The position numbers and the translations under genes are program-made. The notes below the pieces were generated by a model. That model was not told the origin of the DNA. It saw only the letters and a program-made list of their open reading frames with translations, and did no database searches. 64,000 nt of DNA from Muricea muricata (taxonomy: Eukaryota > Cnidaria > Anthozoa > Malacalcyonacea > Plexauridae), in contig OY979717.1 in assembly GCA_963855995.1 (NCBI GenBank), forward strand, positions 28,663,746-28,727,745, given 5' to 3'. Shown here piece by piece: positions 33,601-43,748 of this stretch. Every line of letters starts with the position of its first letter. The stretch's first letter is position 1.

Positions 33601-36052
33601 ATTAGGGCCATTTATACGAGCGAAAATAAGCCGCGGCTTACATAGGCCGCAGCTTAAATAAGTCGAGAACGTCTATATAAACGCACAAATTCTTTGCGAC
33701 TAAAATAAGCCGTGGCTAATTTTAGCCCAGGGTTCGGGCCTCGTCTTAGATTGGCCGCGGCCAATTTTAGGCGGGAAAACCTCTAGTCTAGGACCTGTCA
33801 AGGAGTTTGTATGCATTTCATTTACCCCAGATAATCTCAACTGTTTTAGAGTAAGTTAACCATGGCGAACAAGATGGCATATTTGCCCAAACCTGAATCC
33901 GGGACGAAACGTCCGAAAACGAGCACCCGCAGAAATAACCCTCTCGTTAGGACTACAACTTCTGAATCATTAGAGATACATTTGTTTTAAAGCTTTTATG
34001 GTGTTCAGAGTGGTCACTTTAGGGGTGGTAGTTAGGGGGAAAAAAATCTCTAGCTTTAATATATTCCAAGAATATGGCTATTTCTTATCAGAGGAAAATT
34101 GCTGAATATGCATAATTTAAGTTACAACATTGGCTAAGTGGATTATTTATACTTTTTCCGAAAATTTTTTCGCTGTTGGCAAACTTCACACTTGTTTAAA
34201 CATAATTCTCATATTCTACATAACAGAGCATGCAAACCTGCTGATATATAGTACCGATAAATACACTCACCGACGCCATTTTGCGAATTCGGCTGTGTGT
34301 TGCAGATTCCTTCGCTTTTCACCGTCGAACTTTGCTTTTATGATCCGCAAAATGCCATTATTTTTACTAGGTATTCTTAGAAGAATATCCTTAATGGCTT
34401 TGAACGAATTCCGTCCCTTCGGTGACTTTGAAATCTTCGATGTTGTCGAAGTGTTGTTTTGGCGAATTATAGCTTCAACTTTGGGTCATGTCACTTGTCT
34501 TCTCGAAATATAGCATGTAACACACTTCACACAAGTTTTAACTGTAGCACACTAACAAGCGGTACTGTGTTAAACTTTGGAAGCAAAAATTAAACAATTC
34601 AACTCGCAGGTTTTGATGTAGACCACTCCGAAGAAATTCCATCATGAGGCAACCAATGGCCACGCGAACTTGATGACAGGGGGGTTGTACATTTTCACGA
34701 TCGACGGTTAAAAAGAAGAAAATTTACATAGCCCACGAAATTAAAATTTAAATATTTATTTAAATATTTTTCTTACCATTATACCTTCGGGTCTATGACC
34801 CCTCTTTCGGAAAAAAAACAGACGCTGAATGTTTACTTGTTTTTAACCGTCCATCGTGAAAATGTGCAACCCCCCTGTCATCAAGTTCGCGTGTTCTTTT
34901 CGTGCAGTTCGTGTGTGTTTGGAAAATGGCGATCGGTTGCCTCATGATGGAATTTCTTCGGAGTGGTTTACATCAAAACCTGCGAGTCGAATTGTTTAAT
35001 TTTTGCTTCCAAAGCTTAACACAGTACCGTTTGTTCGTGTGCTACAGTCAAAACTCGTGTGAATTGTGTTACATGCTATATTTCGAGAAGACAAGTGACA
35101 TGACCCAAAGTTGAAGCTATAATTCGCCAAAACAACACTTCGACAACATCGAAGATTTCAAAGTCACCGAAGGAACGGAATTCGTTCAAAGCCATTAAGG
35201 ATATTCTTCTAATAATACCTAGTAAAAATAATGGCATTTTGCGGATCATAAAAGCAAAGTTCGACGGTGAAAAGCGAAGGAATCTGCAACACACGGCCGA
35301 ATTCGCAAAATGGCGTCGGTGAGTGAATTTATGGGTACTATATATCGGCAGGTTTGCATGCTCTGTGATGTAGAACATGAGAATTATGTTTAAACAAGTG
35401 TGAAGTTTGCCAACAGCGAAAAAATTTTTGGAAAAAATATAAATAATCCACTTTGCCAATGTTGTAACTTAAATTATGCATATTCAGCAATTTTCCTCTG
35501 ATAAGGAATAGCCATATTCTTGGAATATATTAAAGCTAGAGATTTTTTGCTCCCTAACTACCACCCCTAAAGTGACCACTCTGAACACCATAAAAGCTTT
35601 AAAACAAATGTATCTCTAATGATTCAGAAGTTGTAGTCCTAACGAGAGAGTTATTTCTGCGGGTGCTCGTTTTCGGACGTTTCGTCCCGGATTCAGGTTT
35701 GGGCAAATATGCCATCTTGTTCGCCATGGTTAACTTACCCTAAAACAGTTGAGATTATCTGGGGTAAATGAAATGCATACAAAGTCCTTGACAGGTCCTA
35801 GACTACTCGTAAAAACGCTTCGTTCGCGACCAAGGCAAGTCTATTTATATGATGTTTATTAATATTATTTATTATTATAGTTTATTAATATGATGTTTGC
35901 GACCAAGGCAAGTCTGTTTATATGATGTGTTGTCCTATTTATACGAGTACTTTGGGCTATTTTAATAAATTTAGCAAAACTGGCGTATAAAAGGGTGTGT
36001 TCTCGACTTATTTAAGCCGCGGCTTATTTTCGCTCGTATAAATGGCCCTAAT
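33601..36052. mobile_element. 2.45-kb foldback element with arms over 1 kb
   Basis: Ends are ATTAGGGCCATTTATACGAG and its exact complement. The arms, 33601 to about 34715 and about 34841 to 36052, pair along most of their length (e.g. GCATTTCATTTACCCCAGAT, AGAAATTCCATCATGAGGCA) and leave a loop of about 125 AT-rich bases. Mirror-image 127-codon frames at 34130-34513 (+) and 35076-35459 (-) differ at only about ten residues, so arm divergence there is a few percent. About 33650-33780 and 35815-36000 pair poorly. The right segment holds a local duplication (GCGACCAAGGCAAGTCT twice) not mirrored on the left. No transposase or clear target duplication was found. Confidence 0.8.
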
Positions 36053-36102
36053 GTAGCTTTTCCGCTTCACGTGCACAAACACCACATGGGTTATCTGGAA
36101 AA

Positions 36103-36222
36103 CACGGACACGGACAACGCGGATACGGACAACGTGGACACGGACAACGCGGACACGGACAACGTGGACACGGAAAAGCGGACACGGACAACGCGGACAC
36201 GGACAACGCGGACACGGACACG
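36103..36222 (+). repeat. 15-bp minisatellite, forward array
   Basis: About eight units of GGACACGGACAACGC with small variants (AACGT, GATAC, GAAAAGC). It is preceded by GGGTTATCTGGAAAACAC, the same lead-in found at the edge of the reverse array ending at 39190. As the unit is a multiple of three, it gives an Asp-Thr-Asn-rich open frame that is not a gene. Confidence 0.9.
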
Positions 36223-36710
36223 TAAAAAATACGAAATAAAGCAATCAAAGCGGTAAATGAGAAAAAAATGATACCACCCATTTTATAAAGTAACAATTCA
36301 ATGTGAAATAATAGTTTGTATTTTACCACTTATGTCAATCTTTTTATCAATGCGACGCCTACGATGAATTTTAGCCTATCCAGAGTAGAAAATACCATTT
36401 ATAGCAAAAGTGGCTGCTGTCGGAGAAAAATATTGTGATAAACGTTTTCTTTGTTACAATAGGGCTATGCCAATAAGCACTCTATTTAATTTTTGTGCAC
36501 GTATGGCCCAACGATTTTTTAATTATCAATTTCATTTGGACTTAATCATTTTTCTGGGCTTTTCTTTGCTCTTTATTGGAGTACATGCAAACAATGGCCC
36601 AAAGGGGGAATACGCGAACGGGACAGTAACTACATCCCATGCAAGGCATCTCCCTCACAGTAATATAGAAAGTATGTACACATTGTACAGTATCACAATA
36701 GAACAAACAA

Positions 36711-36942
36711 CACACAACACAACACAACACAACACAACACAACACAACACAACACAACACAACACAACACAACACAACACAACACAACACAACACAACAC
36801 AACACAACACAACACAACACAACACAACACAACACAACACAACACAACACAACACAACACAACACAACACAACACAACAACACAACACAACACAACACAA
36901 CACAACACAACACAACACAACACAACACAACACAACACAACA
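36711..36942 (+). repeat. (CAACA)n microsatellite, about 46 copies
   Basis: A 232-base almost perfect pentanucleotide tract with one interruption near 36877. Long open frames in several phases (Thr-Gln-His or Cys-Val-Leu repeats) are artefacts. On the minus strand it lies 120 bases beyond the stop of the LINE 3' fragment (37063), so it may be the expanded 3' tail of that LINE. Confidence 0.95.
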
Positions 36943-37062
36943 AGAGCAGAACAATCAAACAGAAGCGAATGATGAAGAGTAGAATGATATAACTGAGCTT
37001 GTAAGCAAGTAGGAACAATATCATCGCGGAATATCATCACTCGCCTCTGTTGGGCTTCACAT

Positions 37063-37505
37063 TTAACGACTTCTTGATTTCCTGTGGCAAGAACAGTCAG
37101 GCACGAAAGCCCATGTAAACAAGTCCTTAATTGACCTTTTAACGAGCACTAAACTAGAGAAGTTTCTCTGAGGAGTAACGAGAATGGTCTTGTTCCAAAG
37201 TTTCACTATACGGTTAAAATAAGATGACTGAAAGGTGCTGGTACGACAATATGGTGTTTTCAGTGTTCTCAAATTACTTGACCTGGTCCGTCTATTATTG
37301 ACAAAGGAGGCAAAGTTGGAAATGTCTATGCCAATGTGTCCATGCAATGCCTTATAAAAGTATGTTAAGTCTTTTAACTCTCTATCATAGCAAAGTGGTA
37401 GAAGATCTAATGCAACTAGTCGATCCTTGTACTCCTACTGTCCCTTGCGTTGTTGTACTATCCATCTTGTTGCTCTTCTTTGGACGTTTTCGACTTTGAG
37501 TTTGA
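37063..37505 (-). pseudogene. LINE reverse-transcriptase 3' fragment
   Basis: On the minus strand the segment encodes the C-terminal region typical of L2/CR1/Jockey-like ORF2 proteins: ENVQRRATRWI, LLPLCYDRELKDLTYFYK, NRRTRSSNLRTLKTPYCRTS and a final basic, Cys-containing tail. At least one stop lies upstream of the last 94 codons. The reverse-transcriptase core is missing, as in 5'-truncated LINE copies. The 5' junction near 37505 cuts directly into the Tc1-like relic. Confidence 0.7.
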
Positions 37506-38206
37506 GAGAAATACTGTGTTAGCGTACATAATTCCGTCTGCTTCACACAACAGATTGAGCGTGATATTTGGCGTCTGTATGTTTCGGAATATTTCTACAC
37601 AAGGTGTTCCAATACGCGAGTGGCCGTAATTGGGATTTGCTACGTCGGGAAGTTTTAAGCCTGACTCATCGAAAAATTTCAGCTTGCGCGGGTCCACAGT
37701 TAAAATGTAGTCGAGAAATGCCTAACAGTATTCAATATTTTGTTGCGTGAATTTCTCGGCAGCAGGTGTAATCATTCGCTTCCACGACCATTTTCCGTCA
37801 TTCATGTAATTTCTAACAGCCCTGTTCAAAGTTTGTTTACTGATCCCGTGCGGAATAAAACAATGTTCGCTTACTTCGTTCAAAAGTTTGCCCGATGTCA
37901 TTGATGGCCTGTCCATCTTCAGAAGTTTTATGAGTTGCATATCTTCTGGTTTTAGAAGTCTAACGCCACTCGCACAAGATTCATTACCTCGCCAGACTCA
38001 CAAAACCTCTTCCAGACTTTTTGAATCGTTTCCTGCGAAAGTTTTAATTTAGAGGATACAGCACTGTAGCTTCCTTGAAAAAATCCTGCCGTCGGGTCAC
38101 CTCCCATTTCAACTATTTGGTCAATAACGAGGGATCTTAAATCATCATTAATTGCCTTTCCGCGGACATAAGTTCGTCCGAGCTTACTAACTTCACTCAT
38201 TTTCAC
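37505..38206 (-). pseudogene. Tc1/mariner-like transposase relic, truncated
   Basis: From 38206 leftward: a paired-type helix-turn-helix region (RGKAINDDLRSLVIDQI, SYSAVSSKLKLSQETIQKVW), a second block (MDRPSMTSGKLLNEVSEH, ISKQTLNRAVRNYM), and the start of the DDE core, KLKFFDESGLKLPD with NITLNLL and GIMYANT. DES carries the first catalytic Asp. Frame changes near 37950 and 37715 break the frame. The protein ends at the LINE junction before the second and third catalytic residues, so it is inactive. This class encodes cut-and-paste transposases in many cnidarian genomes. Confidence 0.72.
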
Positions 38207-39015
38207 AAACCGTGCCGACTATGCCAAAAGTATGAAAGACGTCTATTTTGCGTGCACGATTTTGGGCGTGCCGTCGATGTTTTTGGGCGTGGCGATGATG
38301 CGTTTTTTTAGCGTTTCGACATTTCGGTAAGATCCGTGATATTAACCCAATGTATGTGTTATGTGTATTGAAACAACTGGTCAATTTAAGAAGGCGTCTA
38401 AATAAAAGCCTATGCAAGATTTCTAGTAGCCCTGTGGCCCAATGAACATTAATATTGCGGTAGAACAAAAATAAAAATATACAAGTTACAACGAGCGGAT
38501 AATAGCCTTCTATTGTCTCCTTCACTTGTTCTTAAATTCTCACACTACTCAAACGTATTGTTTATCAGCACGTTCACGTGGGTTCAGTGTTTGTGTAAAA
38601 TGTAAAAATCATTTGTTGACAGAATGTCGTGAGAACATAGTCAACGTATTTGTATTGCCAGACTGCAATCCAGACCATAAAAAAAGAGAAAACGCTTACC
38701 TTTACGAAATAGGCTTCATCTCTCATTCATTTTCGCGCAAGTTTCCCACAATTGCGCCTGCGCTAATTTTTAGCACAGATTGATAATGCGTACTTCATTT
38801 TCGTGTAATATAGAAAACGTTGTAATTGACTCATGGTTTATCGTACTTGAGCACGTCAGGCATTTTTGGGGGTTTATGTATCCAGTTTACAGAATAATCT
38901 TTAAATGATTCAACTTTCTGACAATGGTGAATTACTATTTTAGTCTTTCACTGACATATAGATAGATTGACAGATAGATATTTTTGGCGCCAAAAGACGC
39001 GCTAATATTAAAACA
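38207..39015. other. No gene seen
   Basis: Sequence between the Tc1-like start and the reverse minisatellite. It may contain the 5' end of the Tc1-like element, but no terminal repeat could be matched to a partner. No exon was recognised. Confidence 0.3.
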
Positions 39016-39190
39016 GTCCGCTTTGTCCGTGTTGTCCGTGTCCGCGTTGTCCGTGTCCGCGTTGTCCGTGTCCGTGTTGTCCGTGTTCGCGTTGTCCGTG
39101 TCCGCGTTGTCCGTGTCCGCGTTGTCCGTGTCCGCGTTGTCCGTGTCCGTGTCCGTGTTATCCGAGTCCGCGTTGTCCAGTGTCCGTGTT
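39016..39190 (-). repeat. 15-bp minisatellite, reverse array
   Basis: About twelve units, the reverse complement of those at 36103-36222 (GCGTTGTCCGTGTCC), ending in GTGTTTTCCAGATAACCC, the mirror of the lead-in of the forward array. The two arrays thus face each other across 2.8 kb. Confidence 0.9.
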
Positions 39191-39596
39191 TTCCAGATAA
39201 CCCACCACATGCTTTGTATTTACATACTCCCTCAAATATCTTAAATTTCTGTAATGAAAATTGAATGGATCAAAAGAAACAACCTATATTTAAAAGCATG
39301 AGTACATTTCTTCACAAAATTATTCTAGAGAAATAAAAAATATAGCCGCTTTTCGAATCCGAAATCGAACAGCCCACGATGCAAAAATGCGCACGCCATG
39401 AATACGATAACTCGCTATATTACAACATAAGTCAAAAGTTGCTTTGGCGCAAGCAATGTCGGAACAGCCTCGAAAAAATTAAAAGACGTTTAAGTACCAG
39501 CACGCCATGCCTACCTAAAGACAAAGTAGTAGTTTTGAATAAATACCGCGATTATTCCACGAGGAAGGTGATCACAAGGAAAGATGTAGGAATTAC

Positions 39597-40815
39597 GGTC
39601 GTTTCACTACATGAGAGTCGTTTCGCGACACGCACAAAGTCGTTTCGCTACACGCACAAAGCTATGACTGTGTATTGTTATTACTATTATTATTAAAATT
39701 CTAATTTAAACACGGTAGCCATTCAGCATTCGCTGATTTTCAATGGGCCGTGTACACAATATAAAAATTTAGAAAGTTTACAAGAAATTGTGAAGCCTAA
39801 CTACTAATCAACTTCACACTACTCAACTTCACACTACTCAGACATTAATACAAAGATAATAACTAACTATTATTATATACAATATAAATTATCAACTATA
39901 TAAACCTAAGCACATAAACGGCTAACACGGGGTAGTCATCAGCCACTATAGGTATTTCTATAGTGATTGATAAGCAATGTTTTTAAAACATTTACAGTTT
40001 TATTGCCGATATTTTGTGTTATAGTTAAAGGAAGGTTATTGTGTAATGCTAAAAGAGTCAACTTGCCAGAAGTTGATCAAAAAGTCTGTCTTGGGCTAGA
40101 AAGGTCTACAGGGTGCCCTCTAGAAATGTCCCTTCATTACTCATTAGAAATGTCTCATGCAAGTTCAACATGTTGCCCTTATGCTCCCACAAGTATTATT
40201 ATATGAGTGGTGGACCATTCTTACTCGAGCTGATGGTATCACGGTAAGCAGTGACTTATTTCAATACCTCAAAATCATTTTACGTTTCATCTCAGACTTA
40301 GGATACTGGTCCGTTGAGATAAGAAAAGGCTTTCAAAAGCTGCTTTGCATTGCCTTCACCATTATTAAACTTTTCCCAAAGTGATTCTGGACTGAAGGTT
40401 TCTGGAATTTTTTCGCTATACACTTTGCAATTTCTTCTCAGACACTAGTTGAATAATAAAATATATATCATATATTTTTTAGTGTTTTAACTGACCTTCT
40501 ACCAATTTATGAGTAAAATATGTAGTCTACTTTTACAGATATACAATTACATGCGTGCGAAGTCTAAACTTGAAATTCACATTCGAAGCAAAGCTCGCGT
40601 TTGTAGCAAATTGTGTTTAAATATATGTGTGAGGATCATGAGCAAATAAATTGATAAAATATTTTAGATTTGTAACCTTAAATATTTCAGGTTCATGCTT
40701 GTGGCAGACTGACACAAAAGTTGTGGCGAAACGACTTCCTGCGTGTAACGAAACAACATTAGATTGTAGCGAAACGACCTTAGATTGTAGCGAAACGACC
40801 TGTAGTGAAACGACC
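39597..40815. mobile_element. 1.2-kb TIR element with subterminal repeat clusters
   Basis: GGTCGTTTCACTACA at 39597-39611 is exactly mirrored by TGTAGTGAAACGACC at 40801-40815. Inside each end are further copies of GTCGTTTCGCTACA (two or three on the left; three to four as TGTAGCGAAACGAC on the right, spaced about 20-24 bases). Such subterminal arrays usually bind a transposase. No transposase is encoded, so the element is non-autonomous. No target duplication was seen. Its right end lies 126 bases upstream of the methyltransferase ATG. Confidence 0.65.
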
Positions 40816-40941
40816 GGATACCAGATGTAGACATTAGCATTAAATCTTTAGAAATTGAATTGGCGGAAATTATCGCTTAAGGATGCGATGCAAATTATCG
40901 TGGTTTCTATCTGAACAATCGATTGCACATATTCTTCTGAA

Positions 40942-41715
40942 ATGAGTGTCTGGGGCAGTAAACGCAATGCTTTATTGTACTCGCAGTCAAATGAGTTTCA
41001 AATGCAACATGGCAAGAAACTGGCATACACTGCCGGGACAAAACCAGGACACAAAATTTTAGACATGGGATGTGGAACTGGTGAACTTACAGCATATCTG
41101 GCTGACATCGTTGGCAAACAAGCCCCAATAGTTGGCGTAGATCCCGACAATAAGAGAATCAAACTTGCAATCCAAAAATATTCTGGTATCCATGAAAATA
41201 TCACATTCGTAAATGGCAACAGTTCCAACCAGTTCCCCCATCGTGGCGAGCAATATTATGACCTGCATTTCAGCAATTTCGTCATTCAATGGTTGAACGC
41301 TGATGAAAAGAAAACATTTATTGATACTGCGTATGAAAGTCTAAAGCCAGGAGGGAAAATAGCGATTCTAAGCCACGAAAAAGACCATGGCAAAATGAGC
41401 GACGTTGCCCGATTATTTAACGATGATAAAAATATAATGGAAACAGTCAAGTCCTACCTCATAAATAAATCAGAGATTGAAACGTTACTGGAAAAAGCTG
41501 GTTTTACGATTGTTTACAGTAAATATCTTCAAATTCCTTACACATTCGCTAATGTTCAGGACTTTCTTGCTTTTCTTTGTGCTTCGGACTATTATGACGA
41601 CGAGAAAATTTCTCAAAACAAGAAAAGTAATGTTCTCAAACGGATTGTCAATGAAGACGGAACTGTTACTGTATACGAACCCACAATTTACCAAATTATT
41701 GGTAAGAAAAGCTGA
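40942..41715 (+). CDS. Class I SAM-dependent methyltransferase, single exon
   Basis: An intact 257-residue frame. Motif I is ILDMGCGTG (39-47), the SAM-binding glycine loop. GVDPD (65-69) supplies the acidic residue that binds the ribose hydroxyls. YYDLHFSNFVIQWL (105-118) is motif IV, and LKPGGKI (134-140) precedes strand 5. Length and motifs fit the Methyltransf_11/UbiE/BioC-like group that includes animal juvenile-hormone-acid methyltransferase relatives. The substrate cannot be told; a small molecule is most likely. There is no signal peptide or membrane segment, so it is probably cytosolic. The ATG at 40942 precedes the family-typical N-terminus (NALLYSQSNEFQ). There is no intron. ATTAAA at 41859-41864 is a possible polyadenylation signal. 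Confidence 0.85.
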   Translation: MSVWGSKRNALLYSQSNEFQMQHGKKLAYTAGTKPGHKILDMGCGTGELTAYLADIVGKQAPIVGVDPDNKRIKLAIQKYSGIHENITFVNGNSSNQFPHRGEQYYDLHFSNFVIQWLNADEKKTFIDTAYESLKPGGKIAILSHEKDHGKMSDVARLFNDDKNIMETVKSYLINKSEIETLLEKAGFTIVYSKYLQIPYTFANVQDFLAFLCASDYYDDEKISQNKKSNVLKRIVNEDGTVTVYEPTIYQIIGKKS

Positions 41716-42310
41716 ACATGATACCTCCAGTATATAAGTGAGCTTCCTTCAATTATTGATAACACGACATTCATCTGGATATTTATTACTCCTTTTTTAT
41801 TGATTTGTTGTAGCGTTTATAATATCATATAACCAAGTTTACTTTACTATTTTTAACTATTAAACTGTTAAAACATGCTAGCATATCAATTGTAGATGAT
41901 ATAAAATACATACCAATGAAGCTGAGAATATCTCCGCCTTTCAGATTAATATAACCACGATTCAACATCGGCGTTTACGTGCCTTTCACGACTTGCGCAA
42001 TTTCATCTAGCCGCATCTGAAAGCCACCAACAATTAGCTAATCCGACAAACGCCGGAACGCCGATGTAACAATTAAACGAACTATTATTGAAGCTCTTAT
42101 GACTCGATATTTGCCTCAAATTGTCATGATATGACATCGCACTGTCTTTCATGAGGTTACTTATTTTGTAGCAAATAATAAGTGCACTTGTATGCGGCGT
42201 AACCTAAGATTAATCCTGTTTTAAGGTGCCATACTGTTACATACGCATAACTATAATAGGTAATATATCTTAGGTTGGTTGTTTTTTTTTCAGGTTAAGA
42301 TCAATTTCAT
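41716..42310. other. Downstream of the methyltransferase; no gene seen
   Basis: Likely 3' UTR at the start. No further exon was recognised. Confidence 0.35.
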
Positions 42311-42647
42311 CATAGTTAATAGGGCTAGATGGTTTGGAAACTCATTAGAACTACAATATAAGTCATTATCTATGTTTTTGTTCTGGTTTATGTAGGAATG
42401 AGGTCCTTCGTCGTCACATGCGTATTGTATTTTCACCTAACTAACCAATAACAACGTTTTAGGAATTTTAGCCATCTGCGACTTGAACATTAGGGTAATT
42501 TATGAATTCCTGTTGGTGGATTTGCCGAAAACACAATACATACGTGACGATGAAGAACCATATTTTTGAATAAACGTTGACAAACATAGGTAATGAGTTA
42601 CATTGTTGTTCTAATGAGTTTCCAAACCATCTACTCTATTAACTATG
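42311..42647. mobile_element. Inverted-repeat MITE with CATAGTTAATAG ends
   Basis: CATAGTTAATAGGGCTAGAT and GGTTTGGAAACTCATTAGAAC at the left are mirrored by GTTCTAATGAGTTTCCAAACC and ATCTACTCTATTAACTATG at the right: about 42-bp arms with few mismatches. The 250-bp centre is non-coding. Confidence 0.75.
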
Positions 42648-42766
42648 ACTTCATTGCCATTGAGTCATCAAAGTCAACGAGGTCCACAAATAAAGATAAA
42701 GGACTAGCATTAAGTCTTTAGAAATTTAAACGGCTAAAACTACAACGTGACTCTCTCGAGACTGCT

Positions 42767-42968
42767 TGTGACAAGTTTTCAAGAAAACATCAAAAGTTTT
42801 TATTAAATATATGATCAAAAGCGAATACAAATTACTACATGTTTACGACTACTCCTTTCTTGTTGACTTAAGCTATTCTTATGCTATTTTTAGTATTAAG
42901 TCCCGCCCTCTGAATATCAATATCCAACGTAAGTTTTTTTTTAAAAAAATAGAATGTCAAATGTCACA
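42767..42968 (-). repeat. 3' LTR of the Gypsy element
   Basis: 202 bp, starting TGTGACAAG and ending ATGTCACA on the plus strand, so the ends are themselves inverted (TGTGACA...TGTCACA). It differs from the other LTR by a few substitutions and by lacking one AAATGTC unit near the end. Confidence 0.88.
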
Positions 42969-43748
42969 TATCCCCCTTTTTCTCCATGAACAAAGCCTAG
43001 ACAATGTGTCCGCGTTATTGTTCTCTTTTCCTTTACGATGGTTAATCTTGAACTTGCAAGGTTGCAATGAAAGGCTCCAGCGGGTCAAACGACTGTTCTT
43101 ATCTTTCATCTGCTGTAACCACTGTAACGGATGATGATCAGTTTGAATCGTGAAACATTGACCAAAAAGGTATACTCGCAAAGTCTGCACGGCCCATACA
43201 ATGGCGAGGCATTCCTTTTCGATGGTAGCGTATTTGCTCTCTCTCGGGCGTAACTTACGACTAATATATGCCTCTGGATGTTCGCCGTCGGAACCTTCTT
43301 GAGTCAAGACTGCTCCTATACCTCGTTCAGATGCGTCGGTTTGGACAACAAACGGCTTCGACAAATCTGGGCTTCGTAAAACTGGTAAACTACACAATCG
43401 ATCTTTCAGCTCTACAAACGCCTTTGAACACTGATCGGTCCACGAAATTACTTGCGGTGCTACTTTGCGCGTCAGATCCGATAACGGAGCTGCGATCTCT
43501 GCGTAATTAGGTATAAATTTTCTATAACATCCACTTAGCCCTAAGAACGCTCGAACGTCCGTCTTGGTCTTTGGTCGGGGAAACTCTTTGACAGCTTGTA
43601 TCTTGCTTTTTGTTGGTTTAACTTTCCCTCCTCCAACAACATAACCCAAATAGACTACTTCGTCCATTCCGAAACTGCACTTCGAGGGTCTTGCTGTTAG
43701 TCCTGCTTTTCTCAGACGCTCTAGAGCTCCTTTGAGTCCGAACGGCAT
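42957..43748 (-). pseudogene. Reverse transcriptase C-terminus and RNase H of the Gypsy element
   Basis: After MPFGLKG the frame goes directly to LERLRKAGLTARPSKCSF, skipping about 35-40 residues that include the YxDD metal-binding box; the deletion is in frame. Downstream are LGYVVGGGKVKP (thumb), FLGLSGCYRKFIPNYA, then RNase H with FVVQTDASERGIGAVL (first Asp), ATIEKECLAIVWAV (Glu) and FTIQTDHHPLQWL (Asp). The C-terminal NNNADTLSR is the usual end. The deletion alone should abolish reverse transcription. Confidence 0.88.
42971..42986 (-). other. Polypurine tract of the Gypsy element
   Basis: On the minus strand GGAGAAAAAGGGGG lies two bases from the 3' LTR. A purine run in this position primes plus-strand synthesis in LTR elements. 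Confidence 0.75.

Noticed and set aside
34130-35459. Two 127-codon frames, near-identical, on opposite strands
   Set aside because: They are mirror images produced by the arms of the foldback element, with no protein motif; the symmetry explains them fully.
33595-36060. Assignment of the foldback element to Harbinger or Tc1
   Set aside because: Flanks give TTA on one side and TAA on the other, and no exact duplication of any length fits the ends; superfamily left open.
36071-36256. Asp-Thr-Asn repeat protein (and its mirror at 38935-39210)
   Set aside because: A 15-bp minisatellite gives an open frame automatically; there is no start context or flanking domain.
36542-37040. Long Cys-Val-Leu or Thr-Gln-His frames
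   Set aside because: They are translations of the (CAACA)n microsatellite, which is open in many phases by nature.
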